Both the position numbers and the translations under genes were made by a program. A stretch of 64,000 nt of DNA, taken from Trichoplax adhaerens (taxonomy: Eukaryota > Placozoa > Uniplacotomia > Trichoplacea > Trichoplacidae). Below, in pieces: positions 50,401 to 63,554 of the stretch (positions are counted from its first letter, which is position 1; each line of letters begins with the position of its first letter). The notes beneath the pieces are model-generated. The model was given only the letters and a program-made list of their open reading frames with translations. It ran no database searches and was not told the origin of the DNA. The DNA lies in assembly GCF_000150275.1 (NCBI RefSeq), contig NW_002060946.1:7608829-7672828 (forward strand), given 5' to 3'.

Positions 50401-53400
50401 CTATTTAATAGATTTGTTTCTATCACGTTTTTATCCGACTGGCTCATAAAGCCGTAATAGTTAAGGCACTCTCATCATTTTATTGATATTATTGTTTAAT
50501 TCAGCATAGTAACAACAGCAACGGCATAGACCGGTGTTATTGACAACAGTAAATACTTTTTCATCCTGACAATTACTACTATAGAAGCACAAATACAATA
50601 ATATCATTATCAAAAAGCCCTTAGGTGAATATATCGGCAATTCCTCAAGGCCACTCTTAGTAAATAAGTTCGCCTTTTGAATATCAATAGCATTCATGGT
50701 GATATCAATAATATTCATGCTTTAACTACTCGTAATTATGCTGCAGAGTGGGGAGGGGGGGAGGGGGGGAGGTAATTTTTTAAAGGTTAGGGTAACTTCA
50801 TAAGACAATTTTACAACTATTATAGAAATCAAGTCAAGAATTATTTACCTTAATTTACTAAACCAGCTATAATGTTAATAGCTTCTAAAAAAAATTAATT
50901 TATTTTAGGTTATTATTTATGGTAATAATCTGTAGCACGACCTTGAAGGGAACAATTAATATAAATTTAAGCATAACAAAAGAGGAATACAGGATATTGA
51001 TGTTATCATTCGATGCCTTTTGCTATTGAGCTGTTTTAGTGTAGAATTTAGATGTAATCTATATCAATTTTGTCATATTAGCTACAGTACTAGCGCAAAT
51101 TAGAGTGGATATTTAGAATAAGACGTTCTACAATGAGTAAATAGGCCAAAATGCAAGATAGATTAACTATTTAATATCATTTTGAATTATTCTCCTATTA
51201 CGTATTATAGTCTTTTAATAGATTGCGATTTAACGATTTAACATCTGAACTCCTTATTGATTTATATCGATGATACGGTTAATTGATGGACAATACACGA
51301 TGCCGTACTTAACGTAGTTTCAGACGGTTTACAAATAAGTCCATAAACTTAAGTTAGTCTTTATGATTATATTTATTTTGGTTTATATTCCGTAACGAGA
51401 TATGTTCAAATTTTTATACAATATATGAATATATCTTAGTTAATGGGGTGATGGTCAGAAAATTGCATAAATAATTTATAATAGAATCTATTTAGTACAA
51501 GGCAAAACATCTTTGGTCATCCATTTGCCTAGCACTGGTATTGGCAAAGGTGAAGGATGAACCATAGCTTACTGATCACAGCATAATTTATAAAGCATAA
51601 TTTCCTGTAATAATATTAAAAATTGGCTGGAGGGCTAACGATATGTTAAGAAAGAACTTTAGGCACATTATTAAGTATTGCCCGCAGCAAAGCACCAAGT
51701 AGAAGACTTTATAACCACTTCATAATAAGAATAGTTTTCCATTTGATTCTTACTAACCTTCCAGGCTGAATTTCTATGCTATCCCATTTTCAGTATTTTT
51801 CATTATTAAAGGCAGTTTATCTTGATCAACTATTATATAATTAGAAGCTTTCCGATTTTTGTTTAAAAATTTAACTTCTGTAGCAATTTGTATTGCGTAA
51901 TAATACAGTTTATGATACGTACTAGATTGAGAAAGTATAGATTTTAATGTAATGAAATATCTTAAATTTTTTATGAATTCGACTAAGTAAAAAATTGAAT
52001 AAAAATGTTTACTAGTTTATAAAGAATAAAGCAAATCATAAAGGAGATTTCAGATCAAAGATGCAAATAAAATAGTTTACTTTCGAAATTAAACTCTGAG
52101 TCATCGTTTGGTTTACCATTAGGGAAAGTAATAAATTCAAAATTAATCCTGGCTTAGCCAAAGGACGATGCTACCATAGGCAAAATGTAGTGTGATCTAG
52201 GAAATAAGGTTGTACTTCCTGCAGCGAGCTTGAGATTACGGACAAAAAAAAGAATATTCAAAAATATTTGGTTCTACTATGCTATAAATAGGTAATGTAT
52301 GAATCTTACTGCTACTAATAGTGTTTAGTATTCTTACCAGACCGTAAATATTTTCGATCCATTGTCTATTACGGTATTTAATATCTATACATTGATGGCT
52401 TCAAGCTCTATTATTCTATCGCAAGTCTTAGTCAAATTGTTTCTATTTGTAAAATAAGCCGCATCCTTCCCTATATGTTTAAGACAGCGAGATAACGAAC
52501 ATGCATAAATTGAATAAATAAAAGTAAGTAAAGCAGTTTATACAAAGTATATGGCATTATAATTTCACGATAAGATTTTATCATCAGCTACTTGGATATA
52601 CGAGTTAAATAACAGTTTCAGTTTCCCTCCTTGTTCTTACTTAGTGTTTCAGTGATGAAAATTTTAATAGCTACAATTTTTTCGCAAACAATTGGTGCCG
52701 CCACATACTTATATAATGTAATACTTAAGTAAGATATATTCGTGGTTTTATATGCCCTAAATCTATCAATTTTCTAGATAATTACAGTTGTAAGTATGAA
52801 TGTAAAAATTAATATCGTCTAATTTTTATTTCCTGATTATCTTTAGGAGTATCTGTTATTATTGCATCCGGGTTGGCACATTACGAGCCCAATTGTAGTA
52901 AAAATGCACAGCTGATGGTAATAATGGGCAAGTTACTTATCTATTTTGACTCCAAATCCATGATTGGCATTCAAAACAAATTTTGACTTGGAAAATAAAC
53001 GCTTGATCATCTTTTGTTGTTATTAATCTTAATTTTGAAAATTTCTACTAATTGACAACAAATACCCTACAGACGATTTAAAGAATTTTTTGTTGTACTT
53101 TTAACAGATTGCGGTACTTAACATAGACCAAAAACAATACTTGCTGTTTTAATATGGATGCTTCTTATCATTTTATTCGTTCTAGATGTTGATTAAACTT
53201 TAGATCATTCAGTATAACTAAATCATTTGTTATCATTTGGATACTCTAAATTCCCTCGATAGAACTTTTATGAGATAATAATTACCTTTCTAATAGAGTT
53301 AATAAATAATCAGAAGTAGCCTTTTAAATTTCTTATAGCAACGTTAATAATGATGCAGTTTCTTACTTATTCGATATTTACTATTGTTATAAAGTATTAT

Positions 53401-54661
53401 TAAGAATAATTCCTTTAAATTGCGAACCAATTTTTTTATGAATCTCTTAAGTAAAAATAACAGAATCATGAAGAGCCTTTGAAATACGTATTAATAGAAA
53501 GAATTTGTATGACTTTATTTTTTCAAGTGTTGCATCTTCTGAGACTTCACGCAATTTTTAAAAGTCTTGTGTGATACAATAGTTACATTACAAATTTTTA
53601 AAGCAAAAATTTTAAATATAAATCGGAAGAATATCAAGGTTACTTAATGCTATCATAAACTTTTCAAATCTACAACTTTATTTGCGATTATTATTATTCT
53701 TTGCTAATGCTTAGTCTTCTATTCGGAATGTAATAATCAAGAAAACAAGTTAAATAACATCGTATCCAGCAATTCAATTATTGATTAGTTCTACAGTGAG
53801 TTTGATAAATACCTAATAGGTATTATGACGTAAAAAAAGAAACATATAATAAGAATATATTATTTCGAGGCATTTATGACTTAATTTTATAAACGGCTCT
53901 TGCAGTATTTTTTATTAGCTATTAGAAAAATTTCTTTAGCAATGGTTATGAAGTAAAATATTTAAATATTTTTACATTAGAATAAGCTCACATTTGCCAT
54001 TATTAGGACTTTAAAATTACAATTACGATTCCAATCAAATTTTTTGATATATTTCATATCATGATATTAGTTAATGTTCTTTAAAATTTAACAATTGGTT
54101 TTCAATAAGTACCGGTATAAGTAAGTTGATGACAGGTTTGCCAGTTTTATCCTAAATCCTGACATCAGTTATGATTGATAGAAAATAATGCAGTTGAGGT
54201 GTTGTATTTATAGAAGAAATGGTTTCAATACAAATTCTAGAGATACTATAGTGGGTTTGTCATTTTCTAATTCTGTTTTTCTTATGACTATGAAAACGTC
54301 ATCAATCATATTTTAAAAATCAAATCTACAGGCCTACATACATAGTGTCATAGTTACACTAATGCCATTGATATTCATAACTGCTGTATCAATATTTAAA
54401 TGAAAGATATATAAAATTGCTTTTAATTGATTATGAAACTTCGACATTTTAACGTTCTCGTCACGTTATAATACTCTGAGTAATACTTGGTATAAGCAAT
54501 GGCGATTATATACGTATAACATTAGCTGGATGCTTTCCTGGATGCAAGAAATAGTAAGATCATATTGAATCTTAGTTTGCAAGAGTTAAATTAGGTAAAG
54601 ATCTCGCTTAAATTTAGATTACACTCGAATAATCCGTTCGAAATCTATATGAACGTAGAAG
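44493..54661. other. About 10 kb without a supported gene
   Basis: The sequence is AT-rich with short open frames only. The minus frame at 47304-47582 (92 codons) has a splice-acceptor-like start and an open stretch (AAAKAHTREDGKTVVIRIN) but no family I can name. An exon-like stretch at 52847-52979 (+) follows a CTTTAG and encodes IIASGLAHYEPNCSKNAQL. Neither is enough for a call. A G-rich block lies at 50750-50772. Confidence 0.35.
50750..50772 (+). other. G-rich tract, quadruplex-capable
   Basis: The sequence runs GGGG, A, seven G, A, seven G, A, GG, in AT-rich surroundings. It could form a G-quadruplex on the plus strand. No gene is attached to it. Confidence 0.7.
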
Positions 54662-55291
54662 CTAAGTGTCACAACCACGTTTTTGTGACACAGGATCTCT
54701 ACTTATCGTGTAAAACTTAACTAAGTACGGCACAATCCCGACACTGAACAAGTGCTACTGGAACTACGCTTCCTATTAGAACACTAACTTCTCGGGTGTG
54801 GGACTACACTTCTTTGACCGTCACTAGGTTACTCGATTACACAAGTAGTTAAGCGTAGGCTTTTGAACAGATAACTATCAATACAGTTTATTCTCTTCTA
54901 TGCCTTTCTCCTCGTCCACATTACATCATAGTTAGCCTTTTTATACTTTCTAAGATATTTACTATTTACATTAATCTCACGTAGGAGATCTCACAACCAT
55001 AACCTCTTATCCAGTAATAATCTTACAACACGACTACAAATCGTGTCAGCATAAACAACTCTCTAACACAAAGGTTGCACATCATCAAGATTTATATTTC
55101 CCTAGTCTATCCTCCTATTCGAATACATACAAAATAACTAAGGACAGTTGATCATCAAAACACCTTACTAACAAACATCATAACACATCAATCTCCATCA
55201 ATAACAAACACCATAACACTTCAATTTCTATCAATAACAAACACCATAACACTTCTAACTCATCACGGCAAAAAGGTACCGTGACACTAAG
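54662..55291 (-). mobile_element. Solo LTR of a retrotransposon with target-site duplication
   Basis: A 620-bp unit (54667-55286) begins TGTCAC and ends GTGACA and is flanked on both sides by the 5-bp direct repeat CTAAG (54662-54666 and 55287-55291). TG...CA ends with a 5-bp target duplication are the standard signature of an LTR. On the minus strand the parts come in promoter order: TGTCACGGTACC start at 55286, a TATA box (GTATAAAAAGG) near 54946, and AATAAA at 54891-54886, so the LTR points left. No internal retrotransposon region remains, consistent with LTR-LTR recombination. Base composition is C-rich on the plus strand, unlike its surroundings. The superfamily (Ty3 or BEL) cannot be told from the LTR alone. 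Confidence 0.82.
55168..55263. repeat. 33-bp minisatellite, about three copies, inside the LTR
   Basis: Three consecutive units start with AACAAACA(T/C)CATAACAC; the first two are 33 bp and the last is shorter. They lie in the part of the LTR that would be upstream of its TATA box, where repeated enhancer-like units are often found. Confidence 0.75.
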
Positions 55292-57802
55292 TTAGGATTA
55301 ATTTATTTGAAGCTATATGCTCCAGTGATAGGCACTAGTTGTGAAGAAATAATATTATTAACATGTAAGCTGGTCCCCATATAAATGAAAACAATATGAG
55401 AAACCAAAGCTCTAAAAAATGCTCTGATTTAGAGTTCTTACGTGTGATAGTGTTATATGCAGTAAAGGAGGGGGGTTGACATATTAGAATATTAAATATT
55501 TGTAGCAGGCAAGTGTCAAAGCAATTTAGCTTACAGATCTATTTTACCTGGTCTTGTCACAGAGGTAATCTATAATTACTCAATAACTATCAAATCTAAA
55601 TATGGCATCGATAAAATAGCCTAAAATATAACACAATTAAATAGGCAGAACTATCAGCGAGACTATTTATAATAGCCTGGCAAAATGCTGATTTAGTAGA
55701 AGCAGCAGAAATTGAATTTATGCTCATCCAGTGCCATATAGGGTGTAGTGAATAACTTAACTGGATATTTTTATTATAGATACTTTACGCACATTAACGA
55801 ATATAACACATAGTATCAACCAGAATATGTATACTAAAAATAGTTATCTTCTTATAGTACAGTTTACAATATGCAGAGATTATGCATATATATCAAGATA
55901 ACTTATGCTGAATTATACTAACGTAGCTATAAAATTGATTACTATGTGAAATGTAGAAAAACATGGAAAATATTCGAGTCAATCTATTCATAAAAAATAA
56001 TAATTTTATTTAAAAATTTTTATTTACGCTTATAACTGTGTATTAATATAATGTAACCGCATGAAGCCAAAACCCAATTTCCAAGGCCTTGCCTATATAT
56101 TCAAATATTGTATACAAGTGATAGTTGTAATGCAGCAGAATCTCCATCGTGATTTTTCGTGTAATTCTTCCTATTAAATATATGAGTAAATAATCAAAAG
56201 AAAGCTTTTTATATCAGTACATGTTTGTTAAAATTATTAATGTAATAGCTTTATTGAGCTACTTATTGACATACTTTACGGAACAGATTTAATATGATAG
56301 CTAGTATAATGCAACATTATACTTTAACACGTTAATCTGTTAATTATATTAATTCTAACTAGTACCTTATTTACTACTAATCTCCTTACCCATGCTAGAC
56401 TCCGAGGACCGTTATATCTTTACTTTTATACTTGATAAGTCACGGTTACTTTGTATGATTTAATCACCTGTTCAATACATTGATTAGTCGGATATCAAAA
56501 AAATTACGCGATAAACGCGGTACAAGGGGTAATTTTAGGTAATCTTAAAAATTCTAATCTCTAACTCATTCGTGATTTTACGCAAAACTTTAGTAAATTA
56601 ATGAAAGTCAACGTTTTGATACCGATATTAGAACGTACTAATCACCATTAGTAAAGTGTTATAAATTCTCTTGCAACAAAATGAATATAGTTACGACGTA
56701 TATTTCTCAGTAAGTATATCCAATTTTAATACATCACAATTTTTAAACTAAATGAAAGCATTGACATTCATAGCGTCTAGCAACTTGATTGGCCCTTTTG
56801 TCGCAAATTAACTTTTACGTGGCTGCCATAATACAGATTCCGTTAGATATTTCGTCTAAGAATTTATTTAATTTGATCTATCCATGATATTTGACATATT
56901 TTTAATATATAACTGTATCGTTTCATAGTATTATAAATAAACTGAGAATTGATGTTTATGTTAATTGCCATGAATGGAATGATTTTTTAATGAGTTTTGA
57001 GTTCAGTTTGTCTAAGAGAGACAAATTATATTACTGACCCTACTGACGATAGGAGATGTAGCCCTTGATGAATATATGTATAACGTATATATGACTTGAC
57101 GTCGAGGTACTCCGGTAGAGGCTTAGGTATGAAGTAATATTTGTGTAATCTTTACAAATTACGTGTATTAACTTCTATCCAACTAGAATTAGAATTACTC
57201 TTAGGAATGTAAGAGGTTATATACAATTAATGTTCTCGCAAATAGCTATCTCAAGAACTTCGCTACTTGGATCGTATCTCTTGACACTGAAATCCTTAAA
57301 TAAGCGATTGCACGACGTGCACAGTTATAAGTACGTAGTCTTTCGGCTACTGGTTGGTTACAGATAAGTTAGATTACCCGACTGGATATAGTTCTCTTAT
57401 GATAGTAAATACCCAATACAGTTATCCCCTATCTTATGTTGTACAACAGAGTGATATCCATGCGTATTCGTAACATTACTAAGTTAGAGAATACAAAATA
57501 TACTGTAATAATACCAAATTACAATATGTAATGCGAAGGGATAAAATAGCAGGGGAATTAATTTAACAAAAAAACTAAGTGTATATGCTTAAATAGTAGT
57601 TGCATTGTACTGCAGTTTAATCAAATAGGATTTAAACTGAATAAACTGTGAAAAAACACTAGTTATGTAGGTTTGTTCTATTTGAGTCTAATGATAATTA
57701 CTATTATTCTACGGAATCTGAGCATTTGGAAAGCAAATAGCAGTTCAGCCCAGCAGTGTTCATCAACGAGTCTGCCATGATTCGAAAGATTGTAAGCCTA
57801 TA

Positions 57803-58320
57803 GTAAGTGCAAGGGTAGAATAAAATAAATAAAACAAGTAATGCCTATGTTGTTGCTATTTTGAGAAATGACTGTGTAAGTGTAATGTAACTAGTATTGT
57901 GATTGTAGACTGTTAGCCATGTTTAGTATAATGTACGGTAGATATTTATGCTGAGAGATATTTGGTTGCTAGGATATGGTTAATTCATTGTACTTTGGCT
58001 GATGTGAATAATGTCTACGTAAGTACTGTAGTCGTATCCATATTGGATTAATGATGGTCCGCAGTAGAATAGTCTTACTAAGAATAATTTAACTATGTGT
58101 AAAATAAGTTAAAAGGTTGCGTTACGGATTGTAGCTTCGAATGCTACGAAAAGTATAAAAGCATGCAACTTTAGATTATTCTGTTAGTTCGTTGTAGAAG
58201 TCTTTAGAAGTAGTATTCGGCTAGAGTAGAGCTGTGTGTAGTTAATCTTTGTATAAGATTCAATAAATCCCATATTTTTCTAAAATTTGGAATCTCGTGA
58301 TCGGTATATTTCACAGTAAG
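57803..58320 (+). mobile_element. Probable second solo LTR
   Basis: A 508-bp unit (57808-58315) starts TGCAAGGG and ends TTTCACA, flanked by GTAAG on both sides (57803-57807 and 58316-58320). Inside, in plus orientation, lie a TATA box (GTATAAAAGC, about 58155) and AATAAA at 58262, about 105 bp later, followed by some 50 bp to the end. That is the order expected of U3, R and U5. The ends share no clear inverted repeat beyond TG/CA, and the sequence is unlike the LTR at 54.7 kb. Since the ends were chosen by looking for matching flanks, confidence is only moderate. Confidence 0.5.
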
Positions 58321-60746
58321 GTAGAAATTTAGCCTACAAACTTTCCGTGTAAGTAACACAGCTAGCTAAAAGGGTACATGATAAAAAATCGCTGATAGAA
58401 TGAGGAAAAATATAGTCGAAGAATTAATTTACGAGGAAGAAAAGTTGATTATAATGAGTTACATCGATGTCAGGTTTCTCTTCAATACAATCAATATAGG
58501 ACACAATTGGAATTCTACCGAATAAAGTACTACATTTAGATCTTGCACACCTAGAAGTATGATATATTACCATAGAAATGGATTTATATGAAAATGAATC
58601 ATTTCGTCTATGGTAATATACGCCACAGTTCGCGAAAATTGTCAATAACCTAGTTTTCTGCTTAATTTACCGACCGAACATATTTATATTAACCCAAATA
58701 CTGGTATGCTTGCCCATCAATCTTACGTAGGTAACCTTCATAATTAGATAAATAGAAACATTGTACAGGCGGCGGGTGCTTTTCAATGGACAGAAAATAA
58801 TAATAAGCGGTTTGAAATCCTTTCTGCATTTGGTTTAGAAAGTTCTAAATAAAAGCCAAAGGATTATATCTTAACCGCATAGTCATCAATTAATGGACAT
58901 ATTGTATGTGTTAAATAAAGATTACTTTATTAATTAGGATTAAAAATGAGAAATTTCATGATTTTGTAAACAGAATAGTACTATTAGAGAAATAAGAGTT
59001 GATTTGGCGTTAGATTACGATATAATTCTATGGATCTACGGTATTTGTTTTGCTGGCCAGAAAACAGCTTCAACTCTGTACTGCTACTGTAATTGAAAGT
59101 AAATTCGAAATAGGAATTACTCCTTGCCGTTCAGAACCGGGTGCGTGCTGTTTTTGTAACAGTGTAAGTAAATATACCCTTACAAAAAATACCTGCTCTT
59201 CCATCATTACTCGACACGTAATTTACGCGTACAAATTTATAATTACAGGTTTTATTACTGATTCTCTATCGATTTGAGATAGTGTATAATAGTATAACAA
59301 GTTCTTTTACACTGATACAGCGGCAGGGACTAAAAATTAAAGAATTATTTCTACAGCAATGACTGCGACTTAAAAATGATGCTTAACTTTCTTACAAAGT
59401 AGAGATTGAGAACAAAATTGCCTTGAACATACAGAACTTACTATTCGTATTCTTCATACAAATAAAATTCTATTATTAGTACTACCATATGTTAGGCTGA
59501 GACCAAAATGTCTGAATTACAAGAAAAGCATTGCGTTTGCATACCTTTTATTCCAGTTTTGTTATTATTTTTCAGTTACATCTAATTCTAATCTGCACCA
59601 GATGCTGACAAAATAATCTACAAACAAATTTACCACAACCCTATTGAGCTTTATTTTCTTACGGAGAGAAACTTCCATTTTGTACAGAACGTTAAAAGTT
59701 TGGAATCATATCTGGAATTTTCATGATTATATTTAATATATTATCACCGCAATGAGTCAAGGTAGGTAATAAGTAATCTCATCGTATTTGCAAAGTTAGC
59801 AAATATAAATACTTTCATCCCTCTATGATTTTAAATTATTTGTTCTGGTGGGGGATTTGTAAAGGACTATTAGTAAATATAGTATTGCTAGTTACTACAA
59901 AAATTTGAAGTCATTCCATTTATTTAAGTAGCTTAATAGATAATTGGTTTATTGCTAAACTATCTAAAGAGTAAGCTTTTACGTTGTAAGTTACAAAATT
60001 TAGGCTTGTTTTGAGTTCGTAAAAAGCAAAAATTTGTCTATCTAAGATTTCGAAAAAAATTTAGGAATTAGATATATTGGAATTTTCACCGATATTTAAA
60101 TCCATATATTAGCTTTTACGATAATAATTATGATCTTAATGTGTAAAAAAGTTTCGAAAACTTTATTGCCAGATGAATATCGTGTCGATGAGGGTAATTA
60201 ATTTAAATTGGAACATTTCTTGAAAAGTATTTATAAAGTAGGTGGAGCAGTGGGCGCTGACTTTTGCATGACTAGACTCTTTTCATAAATGCTAAAAAGT
60301 TAAAAATTAAATAATTAAATGTAATTATTGGGCTTATGCATAGAGAGACAATGCAAAGAATGAGCCTATGCTATGATTAAATATTTATCATATTGTAATA
60401 TTGTAGACTATTTAATTTTAAAAATTATGATTATTATGCTAGGATAATTGCAATTAAGTTGTTGGTTTCGATAAATTATTGTAATTATAACGAAAGTAAA
60501 TACTCGTCTTGGCCTAAGAATATAAACATATTAATTTTTAACATATCTGGTTTGACATCCAATTTGAAAATAGAAAAACTACATGTAATATTAATGACAG
60601 GGGGAGAGGAATTGGTGATAGTTGTTTTTTCCGCATTAGACATCTACAGTAATGATCCTGTTTATTCAAGCAAAAAAGTTGTGAAAGGTATGTAAAGATT
60701 TGGCGATTGAACTCAAAGAGTGACAAAAGTTTAAAGATTAAAATAA
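58321..60746. other. Intergenic, no supported gene
   Basis: Open frames of 73-78 codons (58424-58645 minus, 59050-59277 plus, 60459-60695 plus) show no domain. The last ends 51 bp before the GPCR start and in a different frame, so it is not joined to it. Confidence 0.4.
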
Positions 60747-61760
60747 ATGGATCATTTACGAATAAGCGATCGTAATCCTACTTCAATTAATATAAATCAC
60801 ACCACTATTGGCAATTTTCCATCAGTCCAGTGGATTCAATTTTATGTAGGACTGGCTGGATTGATAGCGAACTTCACATTATTACTTCTAATATCAACAT
60901 CAAGGAAAGGCTTAAAGGATAAATCTTACGTCTTTATTAATAATATAGCGCTTTCAGATTTTTTAATATGTTTTTTAATGTGCCTTATACATTTACCATT
61001 TAAAGGTTCTGTTAACATTTCAATTTCCCTCGGAGGAGTTATTTGTAAAATACTGTTTGCCACGTTTCATCTGTCATTTAATACTTCTGCCTACAGCTTA
61101 ACGTTTATAAGCATGTATCGATTAAAAATTGTTATCCATCCCCTGTCGTACAGGGTTAAAACTACCCTGTATCGACACACTAAAATTGTTGCTGTTGCAA
61201 TATGGATATTTAGCCTTGTTATAGCCATTCCAAATGTTTTCTTATCTGAAGTTGTAACACTTGGATTATTTTGTGATGTTGGATATCCGTATGGACAGGA
61301 CTTTAATCAAATTTACTACACGATTGTTTTTACAATTTCTAGTATTGTACCTATCTTAGTTATGTCTATCAATTATATTCGTATTGCTAAAGCTCTATCT
61401 TGCAGCGTATTTAGTAGACCAAGTTTCGCTCGTAATACCACAGTAAATTCCAAAAGAACCTATCGATATCGATCGAAAAATGTGGTTGAATTTTTGATCT
61501 GTACTACTGGTGTTTACATGTTTTTATCATTACCTTTTCTCACTGGATTTTTAATTATGTCCCTCTTAGGATTATCATTCCATGCTATTTATTCTAATAA
61601 TGACGGCTTTAGAATCTATATGATCGTTGCTTCTTCTACTTTTATTTCAGTAACAATATTTAATCCAATTCTATTTCTATTTTGCGATAGAAATATTCGA
61701 TTAGAAATTTGCAAGAAAAGAAATCATTTATATTATTTCATTCTAAGCCATATTCGATAG
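60747..61760 (+). CDS. Class A (rhodopsin-type) GPCR, atypical
   Basis: An intronless 337-residue seven-helix receptor. The N-terminus has a glycosylation site (NHT at 17-19). Asn42 is position 1.50; TM2 has NIALSD with Asp71 at 2.50. Cys100 (3.25) fits the disulfide with the Cys of GLFCDVGYP in loop 2. Twenty-five residues later Arg125 (3.50) is kept, but its neighbours are Tyr124 and Leu126, so the DRY motif reads YRL. TM4 has the tryptophan in AIWIF. TM6 has LSLPF where CWLP is usual, so the toggle tryptophan is missing. TM7 has NPILF, a conservative NPxxY variant. The tail is short and basic. The ligand cannot be assigned. It is clearly not a paralogue close to the receptor at 33 kb. Confidence 0.9.
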   Translation: MDHLRISDRNPTSININHTTIGNFPSVQWIQFYVGLAGLIANFTLLLLISTSRKGLKDKSYVFINNIALSDFLICFLMCLIHLPFKGSVNISISLGGVICKILFATFHLSFNTSAYSLTFISMYRLKIVIHPLSYRVKTTLYRHTKIVAVAIWIFSLVIAIPNVFLSEVVTLGLFCDVGYPYGQDFNQIYYTIVFTISSIVPILVMSINYIRIAKALSCSVFSRPSFARNTTVNSKRTYRYRSKNVVEFLICTTGVYMFLSLPFLTGFLIMSLLGLSFHAIYSNNDGFRIYMIVASSTFISVTIFNPILFLFCDRNIRLEICKKRNHLYYFILSHIR

Positions 61761-63181
61761 TTTAATAATTTGCTGTTTATCACGAATTATAAATTTATAA
61801 CTTAATACCTTGGTGATGCATAGTAGCTACTCGATCACTTTCAACCTAAGAATGTAGTATAGCAGTATATCTAGTGAAGTTTTCTTACTGATAACAGTTT
61901 ATACCATTAATTAGCTAGGGTAGCTCATTAGCGATCGTAATATGACATACAACAGTAGGTATATTTACTGAAAATCTAGATAATTTCGATCTAACATCAA
62001 AGCTAAATAGGCGTACCGTTGAAGCAGTCATGATGCAATTACGCAATTAGAAGCAATAAATTTACACAAATATAAGTGCAAAAATTTTCTTCAAATATTC
62101 TAGTTTTAGACTATACACTCACTTGATAAGTTGCTTAAATTAATTCTAGATAAATAATGCCATATTAGTAAAATTTCGAACGGCTTTATAGCCATATAAT
62201 TTTTATTTAAATCATTGATTTTCTTGCTAAATTAAATAAGTGCGCTTAATAAACAGTAACTGCTTATAAATTTTAAATTGCTTTATATTCTATAGATGGA
62301 ATAGTAATTCATTCTCAGTGATTTTGTTACTTCTTTATAGATTTAATTACTTTAAAGCCTGTGGTTTAAGCGAATTTACAATCATAGCAGTATTTATAAA
62401 ATCACTTATACGTTTAATAGATATGTCATTTAAGATCAATATTAATATTTACAGATTGAATTATTAACATTGGTTAAGAAGTCATAATCAAATAAGGGTC
62501 GCAATCACAAATTCAAACTACCCAAATTTTCTACATTTGCGGGTAAATGATGAGAATAAAATGTTAAAAACCTATCTAAGTTTTCAATTTTAATCGTGCA
62601 ATATGTTAATATATAAAGAAGTCTCGCTGACTAAAATTTTACTGCAACGCTTTGCCTCAACAATCTAAGGTTAAAAAATACTTAAAAGTAAACAGAAAAT
62701 ATCGATTTTTTTAACTAATAATTGCGAAACTTCTATATCTCTATTTATATGTAGTATAAAATTGAAACTGACGATTATTAGAGATTCTTTTGAAATAGAA
62801 ATCGAAATATACTTTGTTCTGACAACATGACCATACTTGTGCTTGTATAATAAAACAGTCTCACAAATAATTGTCTAAATCAAATAAGATTTTCTATAAG
62901 ACTATTATTACAAGGTTTTAGGAATAGTAGAAAAATAATTAATTACTCAAGAATCTAGTTTAAAATCTAAAATATTCCGAGCTCAAAGTGAAGTGAAGTT
63001 TCTAATGTCAGCTCAACTCCGTAGTTCTCGAATACATTTTGTTAAATCCATTTATGACAACATTATTAACCACAATCAGACTTGAATCATCAAACAGGAT
63101 ACTTTTCCCGAATAGAAAATCGTAATCTTCCTCAATCCGCATCATTTAACTTAAGATATCACTACTTTTCTTTTCAGGTCC
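61761..63181. other. Intergenic, nothing recognised
   Basis: AT-rich sequence with no open frame of note and no repeat I can see. A short open stretch just before the gap (from about 63082) is prolonged only by N bases and is not a gene call. Confidence 0.4.
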
Positions 63182-63554
63182 NNNNNNNNNNNNNNNNNNN
63201 NNNNNNNNNNNNNNNNNNNNNNNNNNNNNNNNNNNNNNNNNNNNNNNNNNNNNNNNNNNNNNNNNNNNNNNNNNNNNNNNNNNNNNNNNNNNNNNNNNNN
63301 NNNNNNNNNNNNNNNNNNNNNNNNNNNNNNNNNNNNNNNNNNNNNNNNNNNNNNNNNNNNNNNNNNNNNNNNNNNNNNNNNNNNNNNNNNNNNNNNNNNN
63401 NNNNNNNNNNNNNNNNNNNNNNNNNNNNNNNNNNNNNNNNNNNNNNNNNNNNNNNNNNNNNNNNNNNNNNNNNNNNNNNNNNNNNNNNNNNNNNNNNNNN
63501 NNNNNNNNNNNNNNNNNNNNNNNNNNNNNNNNNNNNNNNNNNNNNNNNNNNNNN
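63182..63554. other. Assembly gap, 373 N
   Basis: A run of N bases of unequal, estimated-looking length. The open frame reported across it is an artefact of N translation. Confidence 1.

Noticed and set aside
52847-52979. Exon-like stretch encoding IIASGLAHYEPNCSKNAQL
   Set aside because: It is short, without partner exons or homology I can name.
60459-60695. Upstream frame as N-terminal part of the GPCR at 60747
   Set aside because: It ends with a stop before the GPCR in another frame, and the receptor already has a complete N-terminus and start.
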